The notes below the pieces were generated by a model. That model did not search any database, was not told where the DNA came from, and saw only the letters and a program-made list of their open reading frames with translations. A DNA stretch of 64,000 nt from Panagrolaimus kolymaensis. Taxonomy: Eukaryota > Nematoda > Chromadorea > Rhabditida > Panagrolaimidae. Below are positions 43,553 to 56,445 of the stretch, piece after piece; the stretch's first letter is position 1, and each line of letters begins with the position of its first letter. The position numbers and the translations under genes were made by a program. The stretch is taken from positions 4,712,001-4,776,000 of the forward strand of contig JAJQJQ010000009.1 in assembly GCA_028622995.1 (NCBI GenBank), given 5' to 3'.

Positions 43553-46500
43553 ATAAATTTCATCTATTCATTTATTTCCGGTGTGTTATTATCCCTTCTG
43601 TTGCTTGATGTTCATTTTTTTCCATTTGTGTCTGTCAATATTGTCAAAAAATGCGTTCTTTTTTTTTTATTGTTGTTGAACCTTTTTTTTTTAAATTTAA
43701 AATAATTTTATTTGTTTCATTTTTTAAAATTTTTATATGAACGAAAAATAAACAATAATAAACTTTTTTTTATTAAAATAAACTTTAAAGCTTTTTTTTT
43801 ATTTTGGGTTTGTTGGTTTTTGTTTGTTTGTTTGAATAAAATAAAAATGTGATTAAGCAATATGTTTCATTTAGAATCTTTTTATGTTTTTTATAAGCCC
43901 AAATTAGGCCTGATATACCCTACCCTAAGGCGATCCCTTCCACTTTTATTTTGTTTTATTTATCCTTTTTTTGTCAAAAAGAAAAAGAAGATATCTTTTA
44001 TACATATTATTATTCAATCGAACATTAAAAAAGAAAAGAGAATGTGTGGTTAAAAAAATGGAGAAAAGAAAAAAAATGATAAATTGCAAATTGGTAATTG
44101 CAAATAAAGCTCGCTTCTATTTCCTGCTTCTGGATTTCACTTTTTTTTATTTTTGGAAAATTTTTTTACTCTGATTAACTTTCCTTCTTTATTTTTCTCC
44201 TCTAATAAATGAAACAACCACCAAAATACGAAAAAGAGAAGAAGCGGCAAAACCCATCAATCCAATTTCATTTTTAAAAAGGGTTTTAAATCATAAAATT
44301 TGGGTTTCACTTTCAGCAGCAAAAAAAGGAACATGGAAGGAGTAAAAGCTTTTAAGGAAGAAAAAAATGTTTCACTTTTTGTTGGAGGTTGGTGGTTGGT
44401 TGTACGTCATCCATCTACTTATTTTATTTTTAGCGGTGGCGGCAATAAAAATAAAGCTTACAAAAAAAGAATAGCTGAAAAACCATGTTAAAAATAAATG
44501 CCTTCATTCTGTTGTTTTTTTTTAGTTTCATTGTTTATTTTTCTTTCATTCTTTCTTTCTAAAGTCAAAAATGGTTAAACCACAAACATTTTTTATTACA
44601 AATTGCAAAGATAAAAAAGAAGATTAAAGTGAATAATAATTTGAAAAAAAAGAAACTATAAAAAAACATTTCAAAAAAAAAAACAGACGAAAATCTTCAA
44701 TGCCATTTTTTAAAAAATAATCATTCATAAATTAAACTATTTACTTTTTTTCTTCCTCAAAATTTTTTTCGTCGTTTACTACTTACTTTTACTTCTTACC
44801 TTCTTCATCTTTTCCATTTTTCCTCTTCAGGAATGGGCCCAATTTATTTTTTTTTGACGACGATGAGGACAATTTAAACGAAAATTTATTTCCATTTTTT
44901 ATTCACTACCTCTTGACGTTGTTGTTTAAAGCACCATTTTTTTTATTATTATTATTTCACGCTTGATTTTGTATGGTAGCTCCCCTGTGCATTAAAGAGT
45001 GACTTCCGACAACGACGACGACAAAATTATTTTTTAAATATTTCTTTTTTTTCAGGAGAGAAAAGAATAACCTTTTAACATATTTAAAAAGTTTCTAAGG
45101 CCATTGCTGCTGCCATGCCAAAATTCCAAAAGGTAGTAGTTTAAAGATTTTTTTTGATGATGGTGGCATTTAGTAAACTTTTTTTTTCATGTTTGCAACA
45201 AGCTACTGCTTTTTAGAATAAATATTTCTGAAAAAAATGGAAACCAGTTGCTTTTTGTTTAGTTTTTAATTCTAATCCTATTGTTGCTTGGCAAAAAAAA
45301 AATTATATAGGCTACTTTAAAAAAATTCTATTATACTTTTTATTTTATAAATTTCATGTTTTTTTATTTAAAAAAATAAAAGTTACAGTTTAATGGTTTT
45401 CTGTTCCTTGGTTTAAAAAAAACTACTGAAAATTTAAATACATAATTCAAAGACAAAATAATTGAGTAACATAAATTTTATTTTTGACTCTTCTCTTTTT
45501 TTTTTGTAGATCTCTAAAAAAGCTGGCCATCATCCTTCCGAAAAACATAAAACAAAAAACCCTTTTTTGGTTGGTTGCTAAAAATTAATCGCTGAAACAA
45601 TGCTTCCTGACATTTTGATTGTTTTTTGTTTTTTGGCATCTGAAGCAGGCAGTTGCTGCTGCACGGAACATTTCCTGAAACATTTCTTAAACCGGAATAA
45701 AAAAATATAAATAAAAATAGACTAAAGTTAAAAATAAAATATTTGGCTTTATTTAAAACATTTTTTTGTGACAACTTCGTCGTCATACATTTTTTATTTT
45801 TTATTTTTCCTTCTTTTCTCCAATTAATTTGTGGCTTAAATAAGCTTGAAACAGTAAAACAGGAAATGACCGCCACCACCACCGCATTTTTTTTGTTTTT
45901 TATGTATATTGCATTCTTTCTTCTTTTTATTATTCTTTAAAAAATTTGTTTAAACAAATAACAAAAAAATATTCAAGGAGAAGAAGACCAAAAAAAATAT
46001 TTTTTTCCTCATTTGTAAATGAAGCCTTTTCTCCTCTCATTTTTGCTTTCTCCGGGGTGCCTGCCGTTTTAAATATTTTTTTCTCCCTATGGATTTTTTG
46101 TCTTTAACTTTTTTCTTCTTCTTTGTTTGGGTTTAAAAAAATGTTAAAAGGCTGTTATTATTGCGCAATTAAATACGGGTTTCTTGGAATGGCTTCAATT
46201 ATACCTTTTTTACTGCTTTTTTTTTGAGTTTTTGCTCTTGACCTTTTAAAAACCTCTTTTTTTAGTTGTAGATTTTTAAGTGTGTTTTTTAAAATGATTT
46301 TTTGTCTCTTGAATTTTTTCGTGAAATTTTTTATTAACTTCCTCCATCGAATTCAAAAGAAAAAATGATTGAATTTTCAGGCAAAATATTTTTAAAACTT
46401 ACTTACAACATTTATTCTTGATTTGCCAATACTTACCTACCTACCTGTAACAACCTATTCCATCCATAGTCTTTTTTTTTTTTCTTACAAGAGCATTGTT

Positions 46501-46576
46501 TTTTTTGTTGTTGTTGAAAAACGCGTGCACTTCGACTTCTTAAACTTAAAGATTCTCGTCTTCATAGGTGATTATT
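43553..46576. other. Large gene-poor intergenic region
   Basis: About 3 kb of AT-rich sequence with very many A/T homopolymers of 6-10 bases. Open frames here are Phe/Lys-rich and look random. Presumably upstream regulatory DNA of the GPCR at 46.6 kb. No repeats or inserted elements recognised. Confidence 0.45.
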
Positions 46577-49041
46577 ATGAATGACACGAGACAACAACCA
46601 CAACAAAGTTTTTTAAACTATTCTAACTCCTCCGACAACAATGACAATGACGACGACAGAATTTCAAAAGTTAAACTTTGGAACAATGCAACATCATCAT
46701 CATCCTTTCAAGAGGTAGTAGAAGCAACAACAACGGCAGTGGTTGCAACGACAATGGCGTGGGTGAAAAATAACAATGATGAAGGAGAAGAAAAAAATGC
46801 TTCTTCCACATCAACGACAACTGCAGCTTCTATTGTTGCAGATTCAGTTGGATTAGGTTTGTTTGATAAATTTAATAATTATTTAAATAAAAAATACAGT
46901 AATTCAAAGACAATTTTTTTTTATTTTTAAAAAATTTAAAGCAGAGTCGAAAAAAATTTCCATTATTTTCGAGACGGAAATTTTTTGTTGTGGAACTGTA
47001 TTTTCTTTTTAATACCAAAAATAATTTAAAGTTTGAAACTATGAAATCTAAAAAGCCTCATCAAAGAACAAATGGATTTTTTAAACATCAAATGACATAC
47101 CTTTGGGATTAAGCAAGCATAACTTATACATCCTATGTTGCAATAATAATCCTTATAGATTAATTTTTTTATGGCTTCTGACCTTTACTTTTTTGAAATA
47201 TATATTAACCTTTTTGGAGATCTATCAAACCATTCTTCAAAAAACTATGACTTCAAATATATAAAAACGAAATGCAAAACTTTTAATTTGTTTTTTTTTT
47301 CTTTACAACATTTTTCTAAGTCAAAAAAATAAATTAAGGAGAAAAAAAAGAAATAGAATATAGCCACTTTTTTCATTCCATAAAATATAATTTAATTTTA
47401 AAGTTGTCAATTCCAAACCATTTTCCAAGAAAGTTAGTTGTCTGTCGTCTGCCTTGTTGTTGTTCATTGACATTTGACAACATTCAAAAAAAAAAATTCC
47501 TAATACAAAACATTTTCTAACTAAAAAGTTTAGTTGTTCTCATTCATTTTTGCCTATTTTTTTAGTGATGTATCCAAGTTTAAAAGAACCCGACACCGCT
47601 GTATTTACTGTTGCTTCGATATATTTAGTTTGTTTTGTTATTGGAATATGTGGAAATGCTTCCACATTAACCGTAATATTTGGTTTGGGCACTCCACAAG
47701 GAAATCGAAGAAAATCCTCTGTTTCCACAATGAGTTCCACAAGTGATTGTTTTAGAATTTATGTTGCTGCTTTATGCATCGTAGATACATTAGTTTTATT
47801 GAGTTTACCATGGGGTTAGTTTATTTGTTTCGGAGGCCAAAAAATAAACATTATGGTTTTCAGCAATTGTTGATAGTTTAATAGGGTTTTGGATTTTTGG
47901 TACAGCTGCATGTAAAATTCATCATTTATTTGGTTCCGTTGGAAGAATAGCTTCGACACTTTTGGTAAGTGCTTAAATTTTCTACCTTTAATGAATCCCT
48001 CCTATTTACTTTGCCATTTTCTTAAATAATTTACATAGTAATAAATCCTTTTTATAGATAACTGCAATGTCCATAGATCGATATTTATGTGTAGCATACC
48101 CTCAAACATTTGGTACTCGTTCATCTAAAACTACGACCATCGTAGTTGCAGCTTTATTTGGTTTAGCTTTTGCTGTACTTCTTCCACTTTTGGTATGTTA
48201 AAAATTATGTTTACTTTAATACATACTTTTTCACATTACAGATTTTTGCCCAGGCTCAAAGTTTAGTCGTTTATCAAGGAAACCACTCAACTGCAGGACA
48301 CTTAACTATACGAGTTTTTAAATGCGTTGATGGAATGCCAACTAATTTACTTTTTTGGTTTACTGGTTCAACATTTTTTGTGGGATATGTTTGTCCTATG
48401 TTTGTTATTACAATATTTAATATTGGATTACTTTTAAAAATAAGGTAACCCTTACTAAGTTTTATTGAAACTGAAAAAACCATGAACTTTTTTTTAGAAA
48501 GCATCAAAGAAAAATTTCAATGCGAAGCATGATTCCAATGAAGCGTGTAACTGCATATATTGTAGCAATAGCTATTTTTTATTTTGCTTGTTGGACTCCA
48601 TATTGGATTGGTGTTGTATATGTTAGTTATGTGGATTTATTTGAATCCCGAGAATTGAGGGAATTAACCAATGCATCTGAGAAAACAATGTTAGTATTAT
48701 ATTGTGCCCATATTTTTCCTTATATTAATACAGCGGTAAATTGGTTTTTATATGGAAGGCTTGCAAGTAATCTCAGTCGAACTCGACAATCCAATGCTAT
48801 GATTCAATGCAGTAATTCTCGAAATGGAATATTTCCTGGAAGTGAAAATAGTCCACCAACAATTCGTATTCGACCTGGTATTCCATTGTCATCATCTGCG
48901 GGTGATACACAAAATCTTTTATCTCATCCTGAAGCTGCGATGGTACAAAGCGAAGTAGTAACTCGTAATGGTGATTTTTGGTCTACCAATGTCAGCAAAT
49001 TAAATGACATAAAAACGCAACAGAGAAAAATTACAAGTTAA
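46577..49041 (+). CDS. Class A (peptide-type) G-protein-coupled receptor, DRY
   Basis: Exon 1 46,577-46,898 encodes a long Asn/Thr/Asp-rich extracellular N-terminus with several N-glycosylation sequons (NYS, NSS, NAT, NAS); a 667-bp intron leads to 47,566, and three or more short introns follow. TM1 ASIYLVCFVIGICGNASTLTV, TM2 FRIYVAALCIVDTLVLLSLP, TM3 with the conserved Cys (AACKIHHLFGSVGRIAS) and DRY box MSIDRYLCVAY, TM5 FFVGYVCPMFVITIFNIGLLL, TM6 IAIFYFACWTPYW, TM7 HIFPYINTAVNWFLYGRLAS. TM7 matches the other GPCR here. The C-tail is long and Ser-rich. The GTG at 46,568 is not used; ATG at 46,577 follows a CATAG acceptor by nine bases. Ligand unknown. Confidence 0.85.
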
Positions 49042-49414
49042 AATTAATTAAAGTGAATAGTTTGAAATTGTTGGGTTATTCATAGCTTCGTTGCTTATGC
49101 TTATCAGGGTACAAATAAAATAAAGAGAAATGAAGTTTGAAGCGAAGCAAAACAAAGTAAGAACTTTAAAGCAATCAAAAGATGATCCAATCGACTAAAA
49201 GATGGTAAAAATATTAAGACAAAACTCCACGAAAGCAAAAACAAGAGAGATAAAAACTTTCTAACACAAATTATAAAAAAGCATTTATTACAATGACAAA
49301 ACTTATTAAATTATCATTATTAAACAAGAAAAGGTAGGCAAAATTAACATGAAAAACTAAGAAAAAACCATGTACAAGAACAATAACAATTAAAAGAACA
49401 AACAACAAAAAACA
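49042..49414. other. Intergenic, convergent 3' ends
   Basis: About 370 bp of A-rich DNA between the GPCR stop and the 3' end of the minus-strand gene. Nothing else seen. Confidence 0.45.
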
Positions 49415-50328
49415 TTAATGATCATATCTAACGTTGCTGCGGTTAGTTTTCGCAGGAATACAATAAGTGGGTGAATAAGCGTAAACAGTACGAGCATGTT
49501 GACGTGATCCATAATATAGAGGACTTGAAAACCATTTTGAGAAGCAATTCTTGTTCGAGTTCCAAGATGATTTTTGATAAGAAAATGGGTTATACGGCAT
49601 CATACTTTGTTGTTGAACATAAACATCATATTGCATTTGCGGTTGTTGAACAAGATAATAAGATGGTGGCTGTTGAACAACCCGCATTGGTTCCATACGT
49701 TGTTGTTTGATGACATGATGGTTCTTAGAAGGGTTACAAGCTTGAAAATGATATGTCGAAAATTTTGCTTGAAGCTTCGGAGGTTGACGAACAGCATTGT
49801 TGTTGATTCCAGAAGCATGATTTGCTCTTCGAGCTTTTCCAATTGAGCGATCATTAAAACCATTTGAACATCGAAATGAAATACATCGACGTTATCACCA
49901 AATTCAACTTTCTTTCCATTTTTATCCTTCACAACGAAATCAAACGGGATATTACATGAGACTTCATCCTAAAAATAAAGTAACAGTTAGAAAAGTAACA
50001 GAAGATAAAAAAATAGTAGCAAGTAATGAAAATAAGTGTTATGTACAAAACTATAGTAAAAAAGTTGAAATCAAGCACAAAACCATAAAAGATAGAGCGA
50101 AGTAAACAAAAGAGATATTTGTTTTGCTTATCGTGAACAAGAATACTATAAAAAACATACAGTGGCTTTACGCTTCTTCTTCAAGCAAGATTTGTTAGAT
50201 TCTTTAACATTTGTAGCCATAGACAATTTAGCCATCTCATCTGCGAAGTCCTGCAATAAATAAAACATTAGACGTTAGATTACTAAACGGCTTACCATAA
50301 TATCATCTTTATCAGATACACGACCCAT
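49415..50328 (-). CDS. Unknown Gln/Pro/Tyr-rich protein with NLS; apparent frameshift
   Basis: Exon 1 is 50,328-50,296 (MGRVSDKDDIM), exon 2 encodes DFADEMAKLSMATNVKESNK and the NLS-like KKKRKAT, and exon 3 begins DEVSCNIPFDFVVKDKNGKK. In exon 3 the frame that enters (NVDVFHFDVQM) drifts into a composition-poor frame, while an alternative frame from about 49,860 reads NGFNDRSIGKARRANHASG and continues through a Gln-rich tail (VVQQPPSYYLVQQPQMQYDV) to the stop at 49,415. Adding one A to a CAAATGG near 49,860 unites them. So a single-base deletion, real or from homopolymer sequencing error, is likely. The product is probably disordered and nuclear; the family is not recognised. Confidence 0.62.
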
Positions 50329-50831
50329 TGTCACCTTTCTCCAGTTGCAAAGAAAAACCTCTAAAAAGCGTTTATTTAAAGTTGATAAATCAGAAAAAAC
50401 GGCGAATAAGAAAAGTATGCAATTTGTAAAACGTTAAAGCTAATAAAAGTTTAAGCTCAACTCAATAAACTCCAAACAACAAATCAAATTGTAATAAACC
50501 AAAACACGGGAACGTAATAATATATACATAAGGAACAATGAAAAGAGTAACCAACCAACTTCAAAATTAGAAAAGATGCGAAATGATTACTGTTTGAAAA
50601 TGAAATGAAACTGACGATAGAAAAAACAACACAAAAAAACACGCTCCAAAAGCAAACGTTCGTGTTAAAACTCAACACTTCTTTCAAATGCTTTCCTAAA
50701 CTTTTTATTCGAGACAAAAAAACAAGCAAGACACATTTTTGCAATCATCGAATTTCTTTTTTTCTCATAACTTTGTTACTTTTTCAGGTTTTTGTGTTGC
50801 TCACTTTTATCGAACTGACAATATTCAACAA
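50329..50831. other. Divergent intergenic region
   Basis: About 500 bp between two divergently transcribed unknown genes; AT-rich, with TTTTTCAG near 50,788 that could be a trans-splice acceptor for the plus-strand gene. No coding potential supported. Confidence 0.45.
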
Positions 50832-51463
50832 ATGGCTTCAAATATTATTGATGATGATTTTGATTGGTCGGTAAGCTACTAACTTCTTTAATATATGCTC
50901 TGTATTCATGTTCGAATTTTTAGACTATTCAAGAACCTGTTTATCCAAAAGATGAAGATGTCGGTTACTTTTTTGACGTTCTCTCTCTCATTTTGCATAT
51001 TCGCTTTTATTTTTAGAGATTAGATCTTGCTTATCCATACTCAAAAGATTTCGATGCTGGTTTACGTTTATTAAATCGATGGAAATATGGTAAACGAAAG
51101 TACAAGAAAAGAAAGCCAAAGAATTCTTCTGTAAATTTATCACTTTGCTTTGATTATTACATTCATATTTCTTGACATTTTTAGGCCGAATCGACTCCAT
51201 TGACACAATCACAATCTTCTTCTGTTATTACCCATGATGATGATGATTTTGCTAATGATTCCGATGGAAGTGCTACTGGTGGTGGATATGATGATTACTC
51301 ATTTGATGTAAACAAATTTGAAAGTACTGCAGTTGTTCCAAAAGAAATCAAAAGCATGAAGAAACGAATTTGTGAAGAAGCTTTAGCATTTTTTGTTTGC
51401 ATTTTATATTGCATTATTTTCAACGTTTTCCTCAAAATATTCTTTGTTTGGTTTAAAAGTTAA
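50832..51463 (+). CDS. Acidic protein with C-terminal membrane anchor, unknown
   Basis: Four exons, 50,832-50,870, 50,924-50,959, 51,017-51,130 and 51,185-51,463; all joins in frame, 155 residues. An acidic start (MASNIIDDDFDW), a basic middle (LLNRWKYGKRKYKKRKPK), an Asp/Ser/Gly-rich low-complexity part (THDDDDFANDSDGSATGGG) and a strongly hydrophobic C-terminus (ALAFFVCILYCIIFNVFLKI) preceded by KSMKKR. This is the layout of a tail-anchored membrane protein facing the cytosol. Not recognised. Confidence 0.72.
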
Positions 51464-51761
51464 TTATTATGTATTTTGTGTTATTATGTTTCGTTCGTTT
51501 ATATGTTATTGTTGATAAAGGTGTTTATTCAAACTGTTTTATTTACATACAAAAAAGCAACATTACATAAATAAAACAAAACAAAAGAGGCAGAGAATGA
51601 TTATCGATTGTTGTTGAGGTTTACAAAGACAAAAAAAAGTGATATTAGTTGAATTTTGAATGGCTACAATGTTAAACATAATTAGCCCGTAAAAAAGGAT
51701 AATAAAGCAAACATTACAATATCTGGGATAGTCAATAAATTAGTAAACATAAAATTTTGGT
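51464..51761. other. Intergenic, convergent 3' ends
   Basis: About 300 bp of AT-rich spacer; nothing seen beyond possible polyadenylation motifs. Confidence 0.4.
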
Positions 51762-54700
51762 TTAGAAGTAAGGAGCAGATGCTTTGACATTAACACTATT
51801 TGCGAAGCCAACAGTTACTTGATTCATACTGATTCCAGGTGCCATAGCTTCATCATACGCAGGAGGATTTGCTGGAGCATAACTTGGATAAGGATTATCG
51901 GCTGATGGATAAATGTTACTTGATGTATTGCAAGATGGATATGCTGCCGATGATGAGAGATTGGTAGACATTGTATCAGGATGCTTTGGCGCTTGAGGAA
52001 CGATGTTATTAGCTTTCATGTAAGAAACGATTTGACCAGGAACTTCAGCTAAGACTTCTTTAGCGAGCAAATATTGGAGACGTTCTTGTTCAAATGGTGA
52101 AACAGCAAATCCTTTCTTGACAAATTTTCTGAATGGAACAAATTGAACGATATCACGCTTAGCAGATCGACCATTGCACGTTAGTAATGTATCATCTGAA
52201 TCAAGTTCATCCATTTTATCAAAATCAGCGTCACCAACTCCAACAATAATGATTGATAAAGGTAAGGTAGAAGCCTAAAAAAGAGTTATGGATTATGACA
52301 TGAAAGTTCAAAACCATACCATTATGATAGCATTCTTTGTTGCAGCCATATCAGAGATAACACCATCAGTTATAATCAGCAAAATTTGATATTTTCCTCC
52401 AGTAGGAGCATAATATGCAGCTCTTTTTGCTGCTTCATTAATTGTTGGAGCAAAATTAGTTGGACCATAAAGCGTTGTATTGCGAAGTGAAGTTGCATAA
52501 GCTTGCATAACGCCTTCAATTCCATGTACTTCAGGACTGTTCAAATTCTAAAAAACCAATGTTTAACAAAAATAAAGAAGCAAATGAGTTCATACCAATG
52601 GGAATAGATGGCTGACAATATAAGTTGGTGGTATTTGAGCTCCAAAACCATAAGCAGCAAAGTTCTTTGTTTTGTTATAAGCTTGACAAATATCCAGTAC
52701 AGCAGTGATAGCCATTTGATACTCATTGTTGGAATGTGGATTACAAAAATGAAGAGAACTGGGTACAGTAACAGCACCATTTGAAGCGGTGAAATCAACA
52801 GATAGAGAAAAATCCAGTTCTAATCTGAAAAAATAACATTTGAAAAATCTGTTTACAGTGAAAACAATAGCTTACCCGCCATGAATAAAATCTAAAAATG
52901 TGTATTCTTTTTCCAACTTTGCAACTTCAAATCTAAGAACACCAGAGTTTTTGTACTTCTTTCCTTTCTTTGCTCTTTTCTTTTCATTGATAAGGTCTAA
53001 TTCTCGGATATCACCAGAAGCTAATTTGTTCACACATATTCGTGTTATACCAATAAAGTCATGTCTGGAACTGAAAAAGTAAATAGGTGTTTGTGGATGG
53101 CTTGCATTTGCGTGCTGGACAGTAAAGAAACGGACCATACACACAAAGCAATAAAGGAGTTTAGTGCGTAAAGTTAGGAAGTTAGTGATATAAAAACCAA
53201 AAAACAAAGGTACCCTAATTTGAGTTTTTAAAAAGATAAACGAAAGGGAAATATCTCTCAAATTGGATAACTATACTAACTGTACAAGGATAAAAGAAAA
53301 ATGATTAGCTCACCCTCCATCATTATCATAATCATAGCATTCAATAATGAAGTCACTAAAAGAATAAACATCATAAAAGTCAGTATACTAAAAAACCAAC
53401 CGATTTTTGTCACCTTGACATAATGCTCTCGCAGAAATATTGAAAGGTTTCCATTGCGGATTCAAAGTCTTTTTGATGACTTCAGTACGATGAACCAATT
53501 GCTTTCTAAAATATCAAACAATAATATAAACAATCAAACAACGCCATTTTGTTGACTCACGTTCCATCTGGAATAGGACGATAAATATTCAAAAAAGGAT
53601 CAGATTTCCCGAAGAAGTCCTTCTTATCCAAGCCAATTCCATAAACGATAAATCTCATAGATTCAGTTTGACCTTCATTCACTTCTTCAGCATGGATAGT
53701 AATGGAACCATTTTGTCTTTTCAAATCCCTAAACGATTGATAAGTTATTGCAGCTGAACGTAAACATATTATTCTTCTTACTTTAAAGGAAGCGTCAAAG
53801 ATGAAAATGGAGCAGCAACAATATCTGCTAAATCGCATTCAGCTCTTCCAAGAAAGTCATGTTGAGACAAAGCTTGTGATGCATTATCGATATCATAGCT
53901 GAAAAAAAGTAAAGAAATATTTGCAGAGATAGAGTAAACCCAAAACAAACATTTCGAATTTCATGCGTTGTCGTTCTTCAAACATGTAATCTAGGACGAT
54001 CTTAGTATTCCATTCTGGATTCAAACAATTCTTTACACATTCTGTTCTTCCAATTTCTCCATACTTTAAACCAGAATTATCAGCGGAATGAAATGCTTCA
54101 AACACAACACATAATGGATCAGATTTCGAAAACACATCACAATCTTTGAGATTTCTAAAACACAGTGGTCGTAAAAAAGTGAAGCACAAAAGCGTTGTAA
54201 TAATAAACAGTACCTTGCAGTAAGTGTCAGCTCAAGTTTTGTTGCAGGAGCATTTGGATTCATTTCCTAAAAAATAGAAACAAATTAAAACGGTGCAGAA
54301 AGAAAAGACACGCGGGTGAAAGAGAAAAGGGTTAATGACCAAAACGAGTGCTCATTGTGTTTTCTAAAATTCCAATTTAACCTCCTCGCTATAGGATAAG
54401 AGGCAAACAAAAATAGAAAATTACGAAAAAAAGCCTAGAAAAAAGAAGAAAGCTGACTCTGCAATGCAACGTTCTTTCCCCGTGACTTTGTTGATGCTTG
54501 CTTCGGTGGATAGACAACAACAAGAAAAAAGAATGCGCTGCTCCTTATAGGCAGCAAGCAGGCTGGTCAACAACTAACAAGCAAGGAGAAGGAAAGCGAG
54601 ATAGCAGTACAAAAAGCATAAAAACAAGGCATCGCATTTTTGAAGAAGGAGCAACGTATTTTTTTCTTCGCTTTTTATAAGTTTTTCTTGCTTATGTTAT

Positions 54701-55274
54701 TTTTTTGTCTCTCCTTCATCTTCTACTATTTCTCCTTTACCAGATAAAAAAACATAACGAAATTTTGCTTTAGCAAAAAAGATGGGAAGAAAATTTAAAA
54801 CAACAAGAAAAAAAGTGAAGCAAAGTGACGTAGCTAACGTCCATATATATATGCACTATGTTGCTAAAAATAAAAGCACAATGACGTCATATGATTTAGT
54901 TTTAGCTGGACACATTACGTCTTTAAAAAGCAGTAGAAAAAGCAAGTGTTGTTATCGTTAAATGAAAAAAAGTAATCAGGTGAATGAATAAAAGAAAGAA
55001 GAAAAAAAAGTTTTATCTATCACTTTTTGGCTTATAAAAACATCGAACATAATCTATCTTTTAAAAAAGAACAAAAAGTGGAGGGAAAGTGGTGATCAAA
55101 TTTAAGCAAAGAATGACCATGTTGTAATATGGAAAAGTATTAAGTAAAAAATAAAAAAGATACCGAAACCATTGGACGTCGAGCAGGAAGAGGTTGACGA
55201 ACAGGAGTTGTTGGTGGCGCAGGCGTTGAAGGAGCTTTCTTTTTGCTGTTTCGAAAGCAGTTGAAAAACGGCAT
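51762..55274 (-). CDS. Copine (C2A-C2B-copine vWA)
   Basis: Calcium-dependent phospholipid-binding protein that moves to membranes when Ca2+ rises. More than ten exons. One first exon is 55,274-55,164 ([20 protein letters not shown], 37 codons, phase 0) spliced to [21 protein letters not shown]2A has [17 protein letters not shown] and [17 protein letters not shown]2B has [26 protein letters not shown] and CYDYDNDGG; then the copine domain begins [19 protein letters not shown], with DxTxS metal-site residues, and includes [20 protein letters not shown] and [19 protein letters not shown]. The C-terminus is extended and Tyr/Pro-rich ([20 protein letters not shown]). An alternative first exon may exist at 56,446-56,931. 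Confidence 0.94.
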
Positions 55275-56445
55275 GATCGTTATATTGAACTTCTTCTTTG
55301 ATTATAAATCAATAATCAAATAACTTTATTCACAGCTTTATTTGAAGTTGAAATGTGCAAACAAGAAGAAAGAAAAGTGTAACAAACAAATTACAAAAGA
55401 ATGAAAAAAAAGTTTGAAGAAAAAACAAATGTAAAAATTTAGGCTGCAAACTTTTCAATGGCATTCAATCTTATTATGCCAATCGTTTGTTTTGAACTGG
55501 ACTTCATGGATTTACAAAATATTTTTTTCGACTTCTAAGAAAATGAAATTTTTTAAACAATATTAACACAAAATTACTATGAAAAAAATTGGAGATAGCT
55601 ATGTTACTTCTCAAACAAAACCTTCTCTTAAACTCTCAAACTTCAAAACTAGAAAAATAAGTAAAGATTTAAAAAAAAAGCAAGCGTTTAAATATATTAT
55701 TTGAATGTGTTTGGGAATGAATGTGTGTTTTTAGAAAACTTAAAAAGGAAATGTCAAAAGATAAAAAAAGCACGATAAAAAATAAAATAAACGATTTCAT
55801 CATAAAAAATATCGGCACATGCTTGCATTTCTCGGTATAACTAACACCAAAGACGCATGCGTCAATAACAAACATACATACAAAATTTTATTTTTTGACA
55901 ATAATTACATTGATGACAGTGATGACGACGCTTACAAAACAACACGTGCGAAGAAAAATATATAAAATCAAACTAAAAATAAAACAAACTAATAATAAAC
56001 GGAAATGCATTGCGTAAAAAAACCATTAAAATTTTTTTTTCTACTTTTTACTTTTACGTAATGCCCTCTGAACTTCTTTTTTTTATTTATAAAACACCTG
56101 TAAGTTATTTATTTGATAGTCATAAATATTCATAGATAGGAAAAATAGAGGAAAAGAGGAGAAATAAAACAAAAACAAAAAAGCGCAACCAAGCAAGCGA
56201 ATGAGTGAATACAGATATTGATCAAAATGACTTTCTTCCTTATTTTTTTTCTTTGCAACAATAAACTCCTCTTATAAAAAAAGAAGAAGAAAGAATTGGT
56301 TGCAAAAACGGCGGCCAGAAAACAGCAACAAAAAAACCATTTTTTATTCCTATGCCTCCAAATGTATGTAAGGCAAGACATGAGGACGACAAGAAAAGAC
56401 AGATGTGGCAAATAAAAAAGTAAAAAGGAGGATAATCTTACTCAC
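55275..56445. other. Region between two candidate copine first exons
   Basis: About 1.2 kb, AT-rich, no coding potential supported on either strand. Would be intronic if the distal exon belongs to copine. Confidence 0.45.

Noticed and set aside
45514..45940. Opposing frames of 65-122 codons
   Set aside because: Phe/Lys-rich composition from homopolymers, no splice context, no recognised motif.
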